A stretch of 64,000 bases of DNA, taken from contig CAYTWF010000005.1 in assembly GCA_964441705.1 (NCBI GenBank), positions 8,008 to 72,007 on the forward strand, given 5' to 3'. Both the position numbers and the translations under genes were made by a program. Origin of the DNA: Eshraghiella sp964441705. GTDB lineage: Bacteria > Bacillota > Clostridia > Lachnospirales > Lachnospiraceae. Of the stretch, positions 35,666 to 45,743 are shown in pieces (the first letter of the stretch is position 1; each line of letters starts with the position of its first letter). Under the pieces are notes generated by a model that was not told the DNA's origin, did no database searches, and worked only from the letters and a program-made list of their open reading frames with translations.

Positions 35666-37705
35666 ATGGATACAGATGACAACCTTAATAAATTAAAGCA
35701 GCTAGCATTTAATGCCATGGCAGTAAGAGATTATGATTTTGTTGGAATTGCCAACACAATAACAGGCGAATTTCATTGCCTCAGTGATGCGCGTAATCCA
35801 TACACACCAAAGCATTACTATGAGAATTATGATGAAGCAGTCAGAGAATTCGTGGATTCATTTAAATCACAATTTTATACTGATGAGGACTATATTAATG
35901 CCAGAGAAAAAGGCTGCTTTGATAATGTAAAGAAACAGTTGACTTGCGCAGATCATTATGAAATTCTTATAAGACTTGTATCTGAAGAGGAAACGGGAAT
36001 ACTCACATATAAGATGAGCTATTCATACATAGATGAAGAACGTACCCAAATCCTTGTTTCAAGATCCAATATTACAGAGACAGTTCGTTACGAGCAGGAG
36101 CAGCAGGATATTCTCAGAGCGGCACTTTCAGACGCAGAACACGCCAACAGAGCCAAAACAGATTTCTTGTCCAGAATGAGTCACGAAATACGAACACCAA
36201 TGAATGCCATTATAGGACTATCCACATTAGCGTCCTCAGATGTGAACAAGCCTGATGTTATGGAAGACACCATAAGCAAAATAGGAATGTCCGCACGATA
36301 TCTTTTATCCCTGATTAATGACATACTGGATATGTCAAGGATTGAAAGCGGCAGTCTGTCACTTAATAAGGATGTCATTCATTTTGAAAAGCTGATATCT
36401 GGAATTAACAATATCATCTATACTCAGGCAACAGGCAAAGGCGTTGATTATGATGCAATTGCCAATGGCTTTACAGAGCTGGAATATATTGGAGATGCCA
36501 CCAAGCTGCAGCAGATACTCATTAATATTCTCGGCAATGCAGTTAAGTTCACACCAGAAGGCGGCAAGGTAACCTTTATGATTGAACAGGTAGAGAAAAA
36601 TACCCGTGAGGCTACGATTAAGTTTACAGTAAGCGATACTGGAATTGGAATTGATGAGGAGTTTATCCCTCATATGTTTGACGCCTTTTCCCAGGAAAGC
36701 ACAGGCTATACAGCTACAGTTAATGGAACCGGACTAGGACTTGCCATAAGTAAAAGACTGGTTGAGATGATGAACGGACATATAGACGTAAGAAGCATTA
36801 AGGGAGTCGGAACGGAATTTACAATATATGTAAAACTGGGTCTCACAGACAATGCAGTGGTAAGACAGACAATGCTGACATCACTTAATCTGAAGAATCT
36901 CCATGCGCTTGTTGTAGATGATGATGTTGTTGTATGCCAGACTACCCATAAGGTTTTGTCCCAAATGGGAATTGATGCACAGTGGGTTGATTCCGGCAGA
37001 AAGGCAGTTGAGCTGGTTCGCGCATATAATACGAAAAAAAATGATTTTGATACAATTTTCATTGATTGGAAAATGCCCGATATGGATGGAATTGAGACCA
37101 CAAGGGAGATTCGAAAGATTGTAGGACCGGATGTTACAATAATTATCATGACAGCCTATGACTGGCAGCAGATATCTCAGGAGGCAAGAAATGCCGGAGT
37201 AGATATGTTTATGGAAAAACCGCTTTTCCAGTCATCAGTTGTATCTGCTTTTGAAAAAATATTCCTCAAGAAAAAAGATAAGATTGTGGAAATCAAGGAG
37301 CCTGAGTATGATTTTACAGGAAGGAATATTCTGCTTGTAGAGGACCATCCGCTTAATACAGAGATTGCCAGAAGAATTCTGGAACGTAGAAATTTTAACG
37401 TAGTGACGGCCTCCAACGGACTTGAAGCGATAGAGAATTACATGAGCGCCGCGGATGGATATTTTTGCGCAATACTGATGGATGTGAGAATGCCGGTTAT
37501 GGATGGACTTACAGCGGCTGCTAATATAAGGCGACTTAAAAAGCCTGGAAGCAGAACAATTCCAATTATTGCAATGACAGCCAATGCCTTTGATGAGGAC
37601 GTGGAGAAGTCTCGTAACTGCGGAATGGATGCCCATTTAGCGAAACCGATTGACCAGGAAATTCTGTTTGGCACATTGGAACGATTCATAAACGATAAAA
37701 AATGA
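35666..37705 (+). CDS. Soluble hybrid histidine kinase with two receiver domains
   Basis: 679 residues from the ATG at 35666; the frame stays open upstream through the REP, but that part is not coding. The first 130 residues form a PAS-like sensor without membrane segments. A short coiled coil leads to HisKA with His173 in S-H-E-I-R-T-P, then HATPase_c with the G-T-G-L-G-L box. Two receiver domains follow, with phosphoacceptors Asp467 (I-D-W-K-M-P) and Asp606 (M-D-V-R-M-P). No output domain or HPt domain and no partner gene are near, so signalling probably runs to proteins encoded elsewhere. The ribosome site is weak (GAAGG). Confidence 0.9.
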   Translation: MDTDDNLNKLKQLAFNAMAVRDYDFVGIANTITGEFHCLSDARNPYTPKHYYENYDEAVREFVDSFKSQFYTDEDYINAREKGCFDNVKKQLTCADHYEILIRLVSEEETGILTYKMSYSYIDEERTQILVSRSNITETVRYEQEQQDILRAALSDAEHANRAKTDFLSRMSHEIRTPMNAIIGLSTLASSDVNKPDVMEDTISKIGMSARYLLSLINDILDMSRIESGSLSLNKDVIHFEKLISGINNIIYTQATGKGVDYDAIANGFTELEYIGDATKLQQILINILGNAVKFTPEGGKVTFMIEQVEKNTREATIKFTVSDTGIGIDEEFIPHMFDAFSQESTGYTATVNGTGLGLAISKRLVEMMNGHIDVRSIKGVGTEFTIYVKLGLTDNAVVRQTMLTSLNLKNLHALVVDDDVVVCQTTHKVLSQMGIDAQWVDSGRKAVELVRAYNTKKNDFDTIFIDWKMPDMDGIETTREIRKIVGPDVTIIIMTAYDWQQISQEARNAGVDMFMEKPLFQSSVVSAFEKIFLKKKDKIVEIKEPEYDFTGRNILLVEDHPLNTEIARRILERRNFNVVTASNGLEAIENYMSAADGYFCAILMDVRMPVMDGLTAAANIRRLKKPGSRTIPIIAMTANAFDEDVEKSRNCGMDAHLAKPIDQEILFGTLERFINDKK

Positions 37706-37805
37706 CCATTCAATGTTAAAATTATTAAATTTTTATTAAAAATCCTTTATTTTCTAATAGACAAAACAGCAATAAAGTAGTACATTAATGCTAATAGGGA
37801 AAAAC

Positions 37806-37844
37806 GGAGTCAATGAGGACAATACTAGCCATTGGCTCCTTTTT
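37806..37844 (+). terminator. Terminator-like hairpin before oppA
   Basis: A 10-bp stem (GGAGTCAATG with CATTGGCTCC, one wobble) with a 14-base loop and a following T-run. It can end the kinase transcript or act as an attenuator of the oppA leader. Confidence 0.6.
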
Positions 37845-37865
37845 ACTTTATCAATTTTTTGCTTT

Positions 37866-37883
37866 ACAACGTTAAAACGTTGT
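37866..37883. promoter_or_regulatory. Palindrome upstream of oppA
   Basis: ACAACGTT-AA-AACGTTGT, a perfect 8-bp inverted repeat about 65 bases before the oppA start; a possible operator or leader hairpin. Confidence 0.4.
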
Positions 37884-37947
37884 GGTAGAAAAGACACCAG
37901 CGGAACAGAATGCTCAGACCGCAATAAAAGAAAAGGAGATATTTCAT

Positions 37948-40287
37948 ATGAAAAAGGCAAAAAGAATTTTAGTAGTTCTTCTTTCACTGGCTATGGTTAT
38001 TGGACTTTTAGCAGGCTGTAAGAAGAAAGACGCTGGTTCTGATGACAAGAGTTATACATATAACACGTATATACCATCATCATCAGTTCACACACTTAAC
38101 CCACATGAGTGGGAGATTTCACAGGAGAATAATATCATGGTTCTCACACAGAAGGGATTCTGGGATATTATTTACTCTGAGGACAAGGATTACGAATATT
38201 GTAACGAGATGGCAGCTACAGGTCCTGAGGACGTAACCGCAGATTATGCCGGCAATGACACATATGGTGTACCTGCAGATGCAACAGAGGGCTATGCAAT
38301 TAAGGTTAACTTAAGAGATGACTTAAAGTGGGATGATGGAACAGTAATTAATGCTGATTCATATATCTACTCAATGCAGCAGCTGCTCAACCCGGACATG
38401 TCTAACTATAGAGCAACAAGCTACACAGAAGGAAACTATGCACTTGCTAATGCTTATGAGTATTACTGTGGCGGCAAGGATCAGTACATTGATTTCTATA
38501 ATACCGAGACAGAGGAATATGCACCAATTGATGGAGATAATATTTACACAAGTACATCAGAAGTAACAGTATTCTTTGGAGACAGCATGGAGAACGTTAA
38601 TGCTGAGGGTTCAGACTATGCAGGGGTATTTACAGCAGAGGATGGAACAGATACACTTGCTGCACTTGCAGCACTCCAGGGAGATAATGACTGGGTACAG
38701 GTAACAGGTGAGGTTAAGACAGCTCTTGAGGCTCTTGTAGCAGCAGCTAACTATAACCTTGGTATGGATGGATATGACGAGGAATACCTTGAGTACTGTG
38801 CATACAAGCAGACAATGGAAAAGGTTGACTGGGACAAGGTTGGTCTTGTTAAGAATGATGACCTTTCATTTACAATGATTTTCTCTAAGCCAATAACATC
38901 AGAGTATCTTGTATACTACGGATTTGCTAACACCAACTGGCTTGTTAAGGAAGACCTTTACGAAGCTAACAAGAAGGATGCCGGCGGAGTTACCAAGACT
39001 ACATACGGTACTTCAGTTGACACATATGCTTCATTTGGTCCATATAAGCTGACAGAATGGCAGCCGGATAAGCAGATTACTATTGAAAAGAACGAGAACT
39101 GGTATGGATGGAATGACAAGGCATTTGATGGTCAGTACCAGACAACAAGAATTGTATATCAGATTATTGATGAGCATGCAACAGCTCTTCAGTTATTCTT
39201 ACAGGGTAACATGGATGAGATTTCCCTCAATGCAGATGACCTTGAGAAATACAAAGCAAGTGACTACATTGTATACAGCCCAACAAGCTATACATGGAAG
39301 ATATCATTCAATACTGATAAGGCTGCTCTTGAGTCACGTCAGACAGCAGGTGTTAATAAGACAATTGCAACATACAAGGATTTCAGAGAGGCATTCTCAC
39401 TTTGCTTTGACCGAGCAGAGTTCTGCCAGAAGGTAGTTCCAGCATGTGATGCTGCATTTGGACTGCTTAACAGCCTTTATGTATATGATGTAAATGATTT
39501 CCTCACATACAGAGACACAGATTATGCCAAGGATGTACTCTGTGAGGTATATGATACAGACGATTATGATGCACTTTCAGGCTACAATTCAGCAGAGGCA
39601 TCAGAACTGTTTGAGTCAGCATATCAGTCAGCTCTTGCAGCAGGAGATATTACTGCAACAGATAAGGTTGTACTTGAATTCAATGTTACAACAGCTTCTA
39701 CTTCACAGCAGAATGCAGTTAACTTCTTAAATGATGCTATTACAGCAGCTACCAAGGGAACATCTCTTGAAGGCAGAGTATCAATTGAAATCAAAGAGAC
39801 AGATGATTACTATGCAGCAATGGCAGCAGGAACAGCAGACATGATATGGAGTGCATGGGGCGGTTCAGATAATGACCCATATTCAATTACACAGTGTTAT
39901 GTTGATGAGACCTTATATAATGATGGTGAGCATGGATTTGATGCAACTCAGACATTTACTGCTAACATTGACGGTAAGGATTATACAATGTCATACTATG
40001 ACTGGTATAATGAATTATGTAATGGACAGTGGGCTCAGTCTGATTCATCAATAAGACTTCAGGTACTTGCAGCAGTTGAAGGTGCAGTACTTACACAGTA
40101 CAACACAGTTCCTGTATACAATGACCGTAGTTCATACCTCCTTTCACAGAAGGTTGAATATATTACCTATGACTTCAGTGCAGCATATCTTGAGACCTTT
40201 GGTGGTTTCAGATTCATGACATATAATTATGATGATGATGCATGGGCAAAATACTGCAGCGATAATAACAACCAGCTTGAGTACTAA
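37948..40287 (+). CDS. Peptide/oligosaccharide ABC transporter binding lipoprotein
   Basis: 779 residues from the ATG at 37948, which follows AAAAGGAG. The signal ends in L-A-G-C (lipobox). The body is a family-5 (OppA/DppA) binding domain with an unusually large size; about 540-600 residues is usual. An insertion of about 150 residues lies in the first third (residues 135-300). The codon bias is strong. As first gene of an oppABCDF cluster it defines the substrate, which is not evident: peptides or oligosaccharides. No linked peptidase or hydrolase helps. Confidence 0.9.
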   Translation: MKKAKRILVVLLSLAMVIGLLAGCKKKDAGSDDKSYTYNTYIPSSSVHTLNPHEWEISQENNIMVLTQKGFWDIIYSEDKDYEYCNEMAATGPEDVTADYAGNDTYGVPADATEGYAIKVNLRDDLKWDDGTVINADSYIYSMQQLLNPDMSNYRATSYTEGNYALANAYEYYCGGKDQYIDFYNTETEEYAPIDGDNIYTSTSEVTVFFGDSMENVNAEGSDYAGVFTAEDGTDTLAALAALQGDNDWVQVTGEVKTALEALVAAANYNLGMDGYDEEYLEYCAYKQTMEKVDWDKVGLVKNDDLSFTMIFSKPITSEYLVYYGFANTNWLVKEDLYEANKKDAGGVTKTTYGTSVDTYASFGPYKLTEWQPDKQITIEKNENWYGWNDKAFDGQYQTTRIVYQIIDEHATALQLFLQGNMDEISLNADDLEKYKASDYIVYSPTSYTWKISFNTDKAALESRQTAGVNKTIATYKDFREAFSLCFDRAEFCQKVVPACDAAFGLLNSLYVYDVNDFLTYRDTDYAKDVLCEVYDTDDYDALSGYNSAEASELFESAYQSALAAGDITATDKVVLEFNVTTASTSQQNAVNFLNDAITAATKGTSLEGRVSIEIKETDDYYAAMAAGTADMIWSAWGGSDNDPYSITQCYVDETLYNDGEHGFDATQTFTANIDGKDYTMSYYDWYNELCNGQWAQSDSSIRLQVLAAVEGAVLTQYNTVPVYNDRSSYLLSQKVEYITYDFSAAYLETFGGFRFMTYNYDDDAWAKYCSDNNNQLEY

Positions 40288-40327
40288 AGGTTGATAACTG
40301 CATAATAAAGAATGATTCATTAAGCAC

Positions 40328-40437
40328 AGGTAAGGTGTACGATGTACGCCTTACCTTGTTAATGATTATAGATATATGTAACCATATGAATCATGGACAC
40401 AGCCAGGGGGTGGCGGGTGCGCCTATGATTCATATGG
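40328..40437 (+). promoter_or_regulatory. Two stem-loops between oppA and oppB
   Basis: A 13-bp stem (40328-40340 with 40344-40356, core GGTAAGGTGTAC) without T-run is followed by a perfect 13-bp inverted repeat CCATATGAATCAT (40382-40394) / ATGATTCATATGG (40425-40437) around a GC-rich 30-base loop. They probably set the ratio of binding protein to permease mRNA. Confidence 0.6.
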
Positions 40438-40475
40438 ATTACTAAGCTATAGAATATATTGAAAAAGGAGTTACT

Positions 40476-41444
40476 ATGAAGAAGTATATATTTAAACGAA
40501 TCGGTCTTATGCTCGTTACAGCATTTGCAATCATGACGATTCTATTCATTCTTATCAGACTGCTTCCTAATCATATTCATGCCGGACTTGGCGGATATGA
40601 GAAACAGATGGAGGCCATGCGTGAGGCATGGGGATATAATAAGCCGCTGCTTGTGCAGTATGGTATTTTTCTTAAGAACGTATTTACTAAATGGGACTGG
40701 GGCTTCTGTACAGAGGTTGGTACTGCATTTCAGCCTGTAACAGAGTATATAGCATCCAAGCTTCCGGCAACACTTTATGTTAACCTTGTATCAGTAGTAA
40801 TCAGTATTCCACTTGGAGTATTCTTTGGAATTATTGCTGCTAACTTTAAGAATAAATGGCAGGACCATGTAATTAATATTTTTATCATGTTCTTTATCTC
40901 AGTTCCTGCATTTATATATGCATTCCTTCTTCAGTATCTTGTTGGATTCAAGCTTGGCTGGCTTCCACTTGTTATGAAGTCTGGAACTGATTATTTTACA
41001 TGGCCGATGTTCCGTTCAGCTATTATGCCAATCCTCGCATTGTCCTTCGGTGTTATTGCCGGAGATATGAGATATGTAAGAGCTGAGCTTACAGAGGCAA
41101 TGACAAGTGAGTATATGCTTCTTGCCAGAACCAAGGGACTTACCAAAAGACAGGCACTTTTCAAGCATGCCTTCCGTAATTCAATGGTTCCACTGATGCC
41201 AAGCTTTATGGCAGACGTTGTATATGTAATCATGGGTTCAATTATTATTGAACAGATATTCTCTGTACCGGGAATTGGACGAGTATTCATATTGTCAATA
41301 ACCTCAAGAGATTACAATGTATTCATGGGAACAGCAATGTTCTATGCAATGATTGACCTTGTTGCAGGTCTTGTCTTTGACTTAAGCTATGGATTCATTG
41401 ACCCAAGAATACGAATGGGAGGAGGCAAGACTAATGAATATTGA
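40476..41444 (+). CDS. OppB-type ABC transporter permease
   Basis: 322 residues with about six membrane helices. The permease motif with the EAA-type loop (A-R-T-K-G-L-T-K) precedes the F-R-N-S-M-V-P segment, as in OppB/DppB. AAAAAGGAG precedes the ATG. Its last 11 bases overlap oppC. Confidence 0.93.
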   Translation: MKKYIFKRIGLMLVTAFAIMTILFILIRLLPNHIHAGLGGYEKQMEAMREAWGYNKPLLVQYGIFLKNVFTKWDWGFCTEVGTAFQPVTEYIASKLPATLYVNLVSVVISIPLGVFFGIIAANFKNKWQDHVINIFIMFFISVPAFIYAFLLQYLVGFKLGWLPLVMKSGTDYFTWPMFRSAIMPILALSFGVIAGDMRYVRAELTEAMTSEYMLLARTKGLTKRQALFKHAFRNSMVPLMPSFMADVVYVIMGSIIIEQIFSVPGIGRVFILSITSRDYNVFMGTAMFYAMIDLVAGLVFDLSYGFIDPRIRMGGGKTNEY

Positions 41445-42894
41445 TGAGATTAAGGACATACCGGCTGATAAATTCAAGTTCGTACAGGAAGATGAGAAGC
41501 TTCATGACCAGAAGTTTGAAACTGAGCCTGTCGGATATTTTAAGGATGCTTTCAGAAGATTCCGTAAGAACAGAAGCTCTGTTATTGGTGGAATAATCAT
41601 ATTGATTTTACTTTTGTTTGCAATAATAACACCATTTGTATCCAAGTATAAGGTTGGTGACCGTGATGCCTACTATGCATATGCATTGCCTAAGAATTCA
41701 CTGTTGGCCAATACGGGATTCTGGAATGGCTGCAAGACTATGACAGTTAATCAGCAGACCTACGATATGTATATGGGAATACCTGGTGCAGTTAGAGAGG
41801 ACAAGGGTGAGGTTGAGACCACATCTGCAAGAGGCGGTAAGTCCCATAAGATTGTTGTTGATACCTATGCTAAGGTAGGTTTTGTATATAAGACACTGAC
41901 AGCCGAGCAGTATGAGAATGCTGTTCAGTATGAGAAGGATAATGATGTACAGCTTTTCTATCCTCTTATAGATTCAAATAAAATCGTTGCAATTGGTTTT
42001 GAGAATGATGCTAACGCATGGTTCCTGACTAATGAAAAGGGTGTTGCCGACCGTGACAGAAGCGGTAATTTTCAGGATATATACCTTAAGGATGAAAGCG
42101 GCAGCAACGTTATGTATAAGCTTACCAATAATGGTGCACAGTACTATGTAAGAATTCTTTACAGTGAATGGTATGAATATCAGAACGGATATGAACCATC
42201 CTTCCTGTTTGGTGCAGATTCCAATGGATACGATATTCTTGCAAGACTTGCATCAGGTGCAAGATTATCACTTATACTCAGTATTGCAGTATCTGCTATT
42301 AATCTTTTCCTTGGTGTTGTTATTGGTGCCATTGAAGGATATTATGGCGGAGTTGTTGACCTTGTTATTGAACGTATTAAGGATTTCTTATATGAGATTC
42401 CTACAATGGTTATTTTCTCACTGTTCCAGTTACATCTGGCAAGCAAGGTGGGAGCTATACCATCGTTACTGTTTGCATTTGTATTCTTCGGCTGGATTGG
42501 AACATCAAGCACCGTACGTGCCCAGATGTATCGTTTCAAGGGTCAGGAATATGTAATGGCAGCCAGAACCCTTGGCGCGAAGGACAGAAGACTTATATTC
42601 AGACATATCCTTCCTAACGGACTTGGATATATTATTACAGCTTCAGTGCTTACAATACCTAGCGTTATTATTTCTGAGTCAACACTTTCCTATTTGGGAA
42701 TTGTTAACCTTCAGTCGGACACAGTAACAAGTATTGGAGCAATGTTAAGCAGTGGACAGTCTACACTGTCATCATATCCGCACTGTGTATTTTTCCCTGC
42801 GGTATTTATAGCAATACTTCTTATATGCTTTAACCTGTTTGGTAATGGCTTAAGAGACGCATTTAACCCGGCACTTCGTGGCTCGGAAGAATAG
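41434..42894 (+). CDS. OppC-type ABC transporter permease with large external insertion
   Basis: 486 residues from the ATG at 41434, which follows GGAGG and overlaps oppB by 11 bases; the frame is open further upstream inside oppB. OppC proteins are usually about 300 residues. Here a first helix at about 48-70 is followed by an insertion of roughly 190 residues outside the membrane, then the normal five helices with A-A-R-T-L-G-A-K-D. The insertion may dock the enlarged binding protein. Confidence 0.9.
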   Translation: MNIDEIKDIPADKFKFVQEDEKLHDQKFETEPVGYFKDAFRRFRKNRSSVIGGIIILILLLFAIITPFVSKYKVGDRDAYYAYALPKNSLLANTGFWNGCKTMTVNQQTYDMYMGIPGAVREDKGEVETTSARGGKSHKIVVDTYAKVGFVYKTLTAEQYENAVQYEKDNDVQLFYPLIDSNKIVAIGFENDANAWFLTNEKGVADRDRSGNFQDIYLKDESGSNVMYKLTNNGAQYYVRILYSEWYEYQNGYEPSFLFGADSNGYDILARLASGARLSLILSIAVSAINLFLGVVIGAIEGYYGGVVDLVIERIKDFLYEIPTMVIFSLFQLHLASKVGAIPSLLFAFVFFGWIGTSSTVRAQMYRFKGQEYVMAARTLGAKDRRLIFRHILPNGLGYIITASVLTIPSVIISESTLSYLGIVNLQSDTVTSIGAMLSSGQSTLSSYPHCVFFPAVFIAILLICFNLFGNGLRDAFNPALRGSEE

Positions 42895-42906
42895 GAGGAT
42901 AATGGT

Positions 42907-44217
42907 ATGAGTACAATATTAGATGTTAAGAATCTTGCCATTTCCTTCAGAACTAATAATGGAAATGTGCAGGCGGTAAGAGATATATCTTTTTCACTGG
43001 AAAAAGGACATACACTTGCAATAGTTGGAGAGTCTGGTTCAGGTAAGTCAGTTACAGCCAAGGCAATGCTTGGTATTCTGGCACCTAACAGCATAATTGA
43101 AGGTGGAAGCATCATGTATGATGATAAAGACCTTCTCCATCTTCCAGAGGAAGAGTTCAACAAGCTTCGTGGCAATAAAATTACAATGATATTCCAGGAC
43201 CCAATGTCAAGCCTTGACCCAATCATGAAGATTGGTAAGCAGATGACTGAGGCTACATTACTGAATGCAAAGACTAACCGTAAATATGCAAAAAAAGCAT
43301 TCTCTTTGAGAATTAAGAAGCTTTATAAGCTTTTTGCTGCAGCGGGAATTACCGGTGCAGAGGGACAGATAAAGGAATTTGAGGATACACTTCTTAAAGA
43401 ACAGAAGAATTATGTATGTCCGGAAGAATTTAAGAGCAGTCTTGCCAAGGTTCTTGAGGGAGCTGATAAGGCAGAGAGCTTCATACATTATATGATTGAC
43501 CAGACAGTTCTTATGAACCATCATGTTTCCAAGCAGGAGGCTCGTGAACAGGCCATCAAGATTATGGAGGATGTTGGAATTAAGGAAGCTGAGAAAAGAT
43601 TTAACCAGTACCCATTTGAATTCTCAGGCGGTATGAGACAGCGTATCGTAATTGCTATCGCAATTGCAGCTAATCCGGATATCCTTATTTGTGATGAGCC
43701 TACAACTGCACTTGATGTTACAATTCAGGCTCAGATACTTGAGCTTATAGATGAGCTTAAGAAGAAAAGACAGCTTACTGTTATTTTCATCACACATGAC
43801 CTTGGCGTTGTTGCCAATGTTGCTGATGAGGTTGCAGTTATGTATGCCGGTAAGATTGTTGAGTATGGTACAGTAGATGATATTTTCTATGAGCCAAAGC
43901 ATCCATATACATGGGCATTGCTTTCATCAATGCCTGACCTTGATACCAAGGAGACACTTATGTCAATTCCTGGTACCCCTCCGAATATGATTCATCCACC
44001 TAAGGGAGATGCGTTTGCAGCACGTAATAAGTATGCAATGGAAATTGATTATGAGGAGCAGCCACCATTCTTCCAGGTAAGCGAGACACATAAGGCAGCT
44101 ACATGGCTTTTACATCCTAATGCACCTAAGGTTGACCCGCCTGCAATTGTTACTGACAGAATCAGAAGAATGAAGGAGCTTAATGAAAGACTGGAGGGAG
44201 AGAACAATGAACAATAA
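42907..44217 (+). CDS. OppD-type ABC transporter ATPase with insertion
   Basis: 436 residues. Walker A G-E-S-G-S-G-K-S, Q-loop F-Q-D-P near residue 95, signature F-S-G-G-M-R-Q-R near residue 238, Walker B L-I-C-D-E-P-T-T-A-L-D. The distance from Q-loop to signature is about 145 residues instead of about 55, owing to a helical insertion rich in Lys and Glu. The C-terminal oligopeptide domain lacks the full Cys cluster seen in iron-sulfur-binding homologues. Confidence 0.9.
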   Translation: MSTILDVKNLAISFRTNNGNVQAVRDISFSLEKGHTLAIVGESGSGKSVTAKAMLGILAPNSIIEGGSIMYDDKDLLHLPEEEFNKLRGNKITMIFQDPMSSLDPIMKIGKQMTEATLLNAKTNRKYAKKAFSLRIKKLYKLFAAAGITGAEGQIKEFEDTLLKEQKNYVCPEEFKSSLAKVLEGADKAESFIHYMIDQTVLMNHHVSKQEAREQAIKIMEDVGIKEAEKRFNQYPFEFSGGMRQRIVIAIAIAANPDILICDEPTTALDVTIQAQILELIDELKKKRQLTVIFITHDLGVVANVADEVAVMYAGKIVEYGTVDDIFYEPKHPYTWALLSSMPDLDTKETLMSIPGTPPNMIHPPKGDAFAARNKYAMEIDYEEQPPFFQVSETHKAATWLLHPNAPKVDPPAIVTDRIRRMKELNERLEGENNEQ

Positions 44218-45283
44218 TGAGACTCTGCTGAAGGTTGAGAACCTTCGCCAGTATTTTAAATCAGGCAAGGAAGATTTTAAGGCTGTTGACGGAGTAAGCT
44301 TTGAAATTAAAAGAGGCGAGGTATTTGGACTTGTTGGTGAGTCGGGCTGTGGCAAGACTACAACAGGACGTTCAATTATTAAGCTGTATAATCCAACAGG
44401 CGGTAATGTGTATTTTAAGGGCGAGAGAGTAAGCTCCGGTCTTCGTGATTACACAGATGCCATTGCAGCCTGCAAGGAAGAGATGAAGAAAGCTGATGCT
44501 TCACGCGTAGAAGAGCTGAAGGCGGAGATCGCCAATCAGAAAAAGCTTATGAAGCAGGCAATGGACGATAATGCCAGACATAAGTCTGTTACAGACATTC
44601 AGATGATATTTCAGGACCCAATTGCTTCTCTGAATCCCCGTATGACTGTAAGGGAGATTATCTCTGAGGGCCTTGTTATCAGAGGAATGAAGGATAAAAA
44701 GGAAATTGATGAAAAGGTATACAATATTCTTGAGACAGTTGGCCTTGTAAGAGAGCATGCAAGCCGTTACCCACATGAGTTTTCAGGCGGACAGAGACAG
44801 CGTATTGGTATTGCAAGAGCAGTTGTTATGAACCCCGACCTGATTATTGCAGATGAGCCAATAAGTGCTCTTGATGTATCAATTCAGGCACAGGTAATTA
44901 ATCTTCTTAATGACCTGCGTAACCAGATGAACCTGACTATTATGTTCATCGCCCATGACCTTTCTGTTGTAAAATATTTTTCAGACAGAATTGCAGTTAT
45001 GTATTTTGGTAAAATTGTGGAGCTGGCAGATTCAGAGGAGCTGTTCCGTCACCCACTTCATCCATACACCAAGTCACTGTTATCTGCGATACCTTACCCT
45101 GACCCTCATTTTGAGAAAAAGAGAAAGCGTATTGTATATAAGCCCGATGAGGTTCATGATTACAGTACAGAGCAGCCTGAACTTAAAGAGATTCTTCCAG
45201 GTCATTATGTAAGCTGTAACAGTGCCGAGTATGGCATGTATGAGAAGGAAATAAAGGCAATTGATGAAGAAAAAGCAAATTAA
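44207..45283 (+). CDS. OppF-type ABC transporter ATPase
   Basis: 358 residues from the ATG at 44207 (GGAGGGAG upstream), overlapping oppD by 11 bases. Walker A G-E-S-G-C-G-K-T-T, signature F-S-G-G-Q-R-Q-R, Walker B L-I-I-A-D-E-P-I-S-A-L-D. A coiled insertion of about 45 residues lies between Walker A and the Q-loop. It forms the heterodimeric ATPase with OppD. Confidence 0.92.
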   Translation: MNNNETLLKVENLRQYFKSGKEDFKAVDGVSFEIKRGEVFGLVGESGCGKTTTGRSIIKLYNPTGGNVYFKGERVSSGLRDYTDAIAACKEEMKKADASRVEELKAEIANQKKLMKQAMDDNARHKSVTDIQMIFQDPIASLNPRMTVREIISEGLVIRGMKDKKEIDEKVYNILETVGLVREHASRYPHEFSGGQRQRIGIARAVVMNPDLIIADEPISALDVSIQAQVINLLNDLRNQMNLTIMFIAHDLSVVKYFSDRIAVMYFGKIVELADSEELFRHPLHPYTKSLLSAIPYPDPHFEKKRKRIVYKPDEVHDYSTEQPELKEILPGHYVSCNSAEYGMYEKEIKAIDEEKAN

Positions 45284-45650
45284 AAGATATATAATCACAG
45301 CAGCGGTGGGACTTATCATTGCTGCAGCAATAATTGTATATGAGTATATGGTTATGGACGAGAGCAGCCAGCTGGTAAGAATGTTCAGTGATGGTTTTTT
45401 TGTCAGTGGAATTCTTATGCTGTGTGCCATGCTGCTGTGCTTTGCTTCCAATGGAGGCGGATTTGATTCCTTTTCCTATCTGGGGAAAAAAATAAGACAT
45501 CGATTTGAGCGTGATAAATCGGAAAAGCTGCCGGATTATTATACCTATGTTACAGCAAGAAGAGAGAAGGGAAGGATACCGCTTCTTAATCTTACTATTG
45601 TAGCAGGGGCAATGCTTGTGGTGTCTGCAATACTTGCTTTTCTGGCATAG
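45264..45650 (+). CDS. Small membrane protein, DUF3899-like
   Basis: 128 residues with three hydrophobic helices (about 10-30, 45-65 and 105-127) and a basic cytoplasmic loop. It fits the DUF3899 group of unknown function. The start overlaps oppF by 20 bases, so it is translated with the transporter genes; a role in transporter assembly is possible but not shown. Confidence 0.7.
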   Translation: MKKKQIKRYIITAAVGLIIAAAIIVYEYMVMDESSQLVRMFSDGFFVSGILMLCAMLLCFASNGGGFDSFSYLGKKIRHRFERDKSEKLPDYYTYVTARREKGRIPLLNLTIVAGAMLVVSAILAFLA

Positions 45651-45743
45651 AGTTAATAGCGATATTTGTTGTATTTTGACACCATTAGGCGTATAGTAAA
45701 AGTAACTAAATGCAGTTATGCATACGCCAGGGAGGTTACAACA

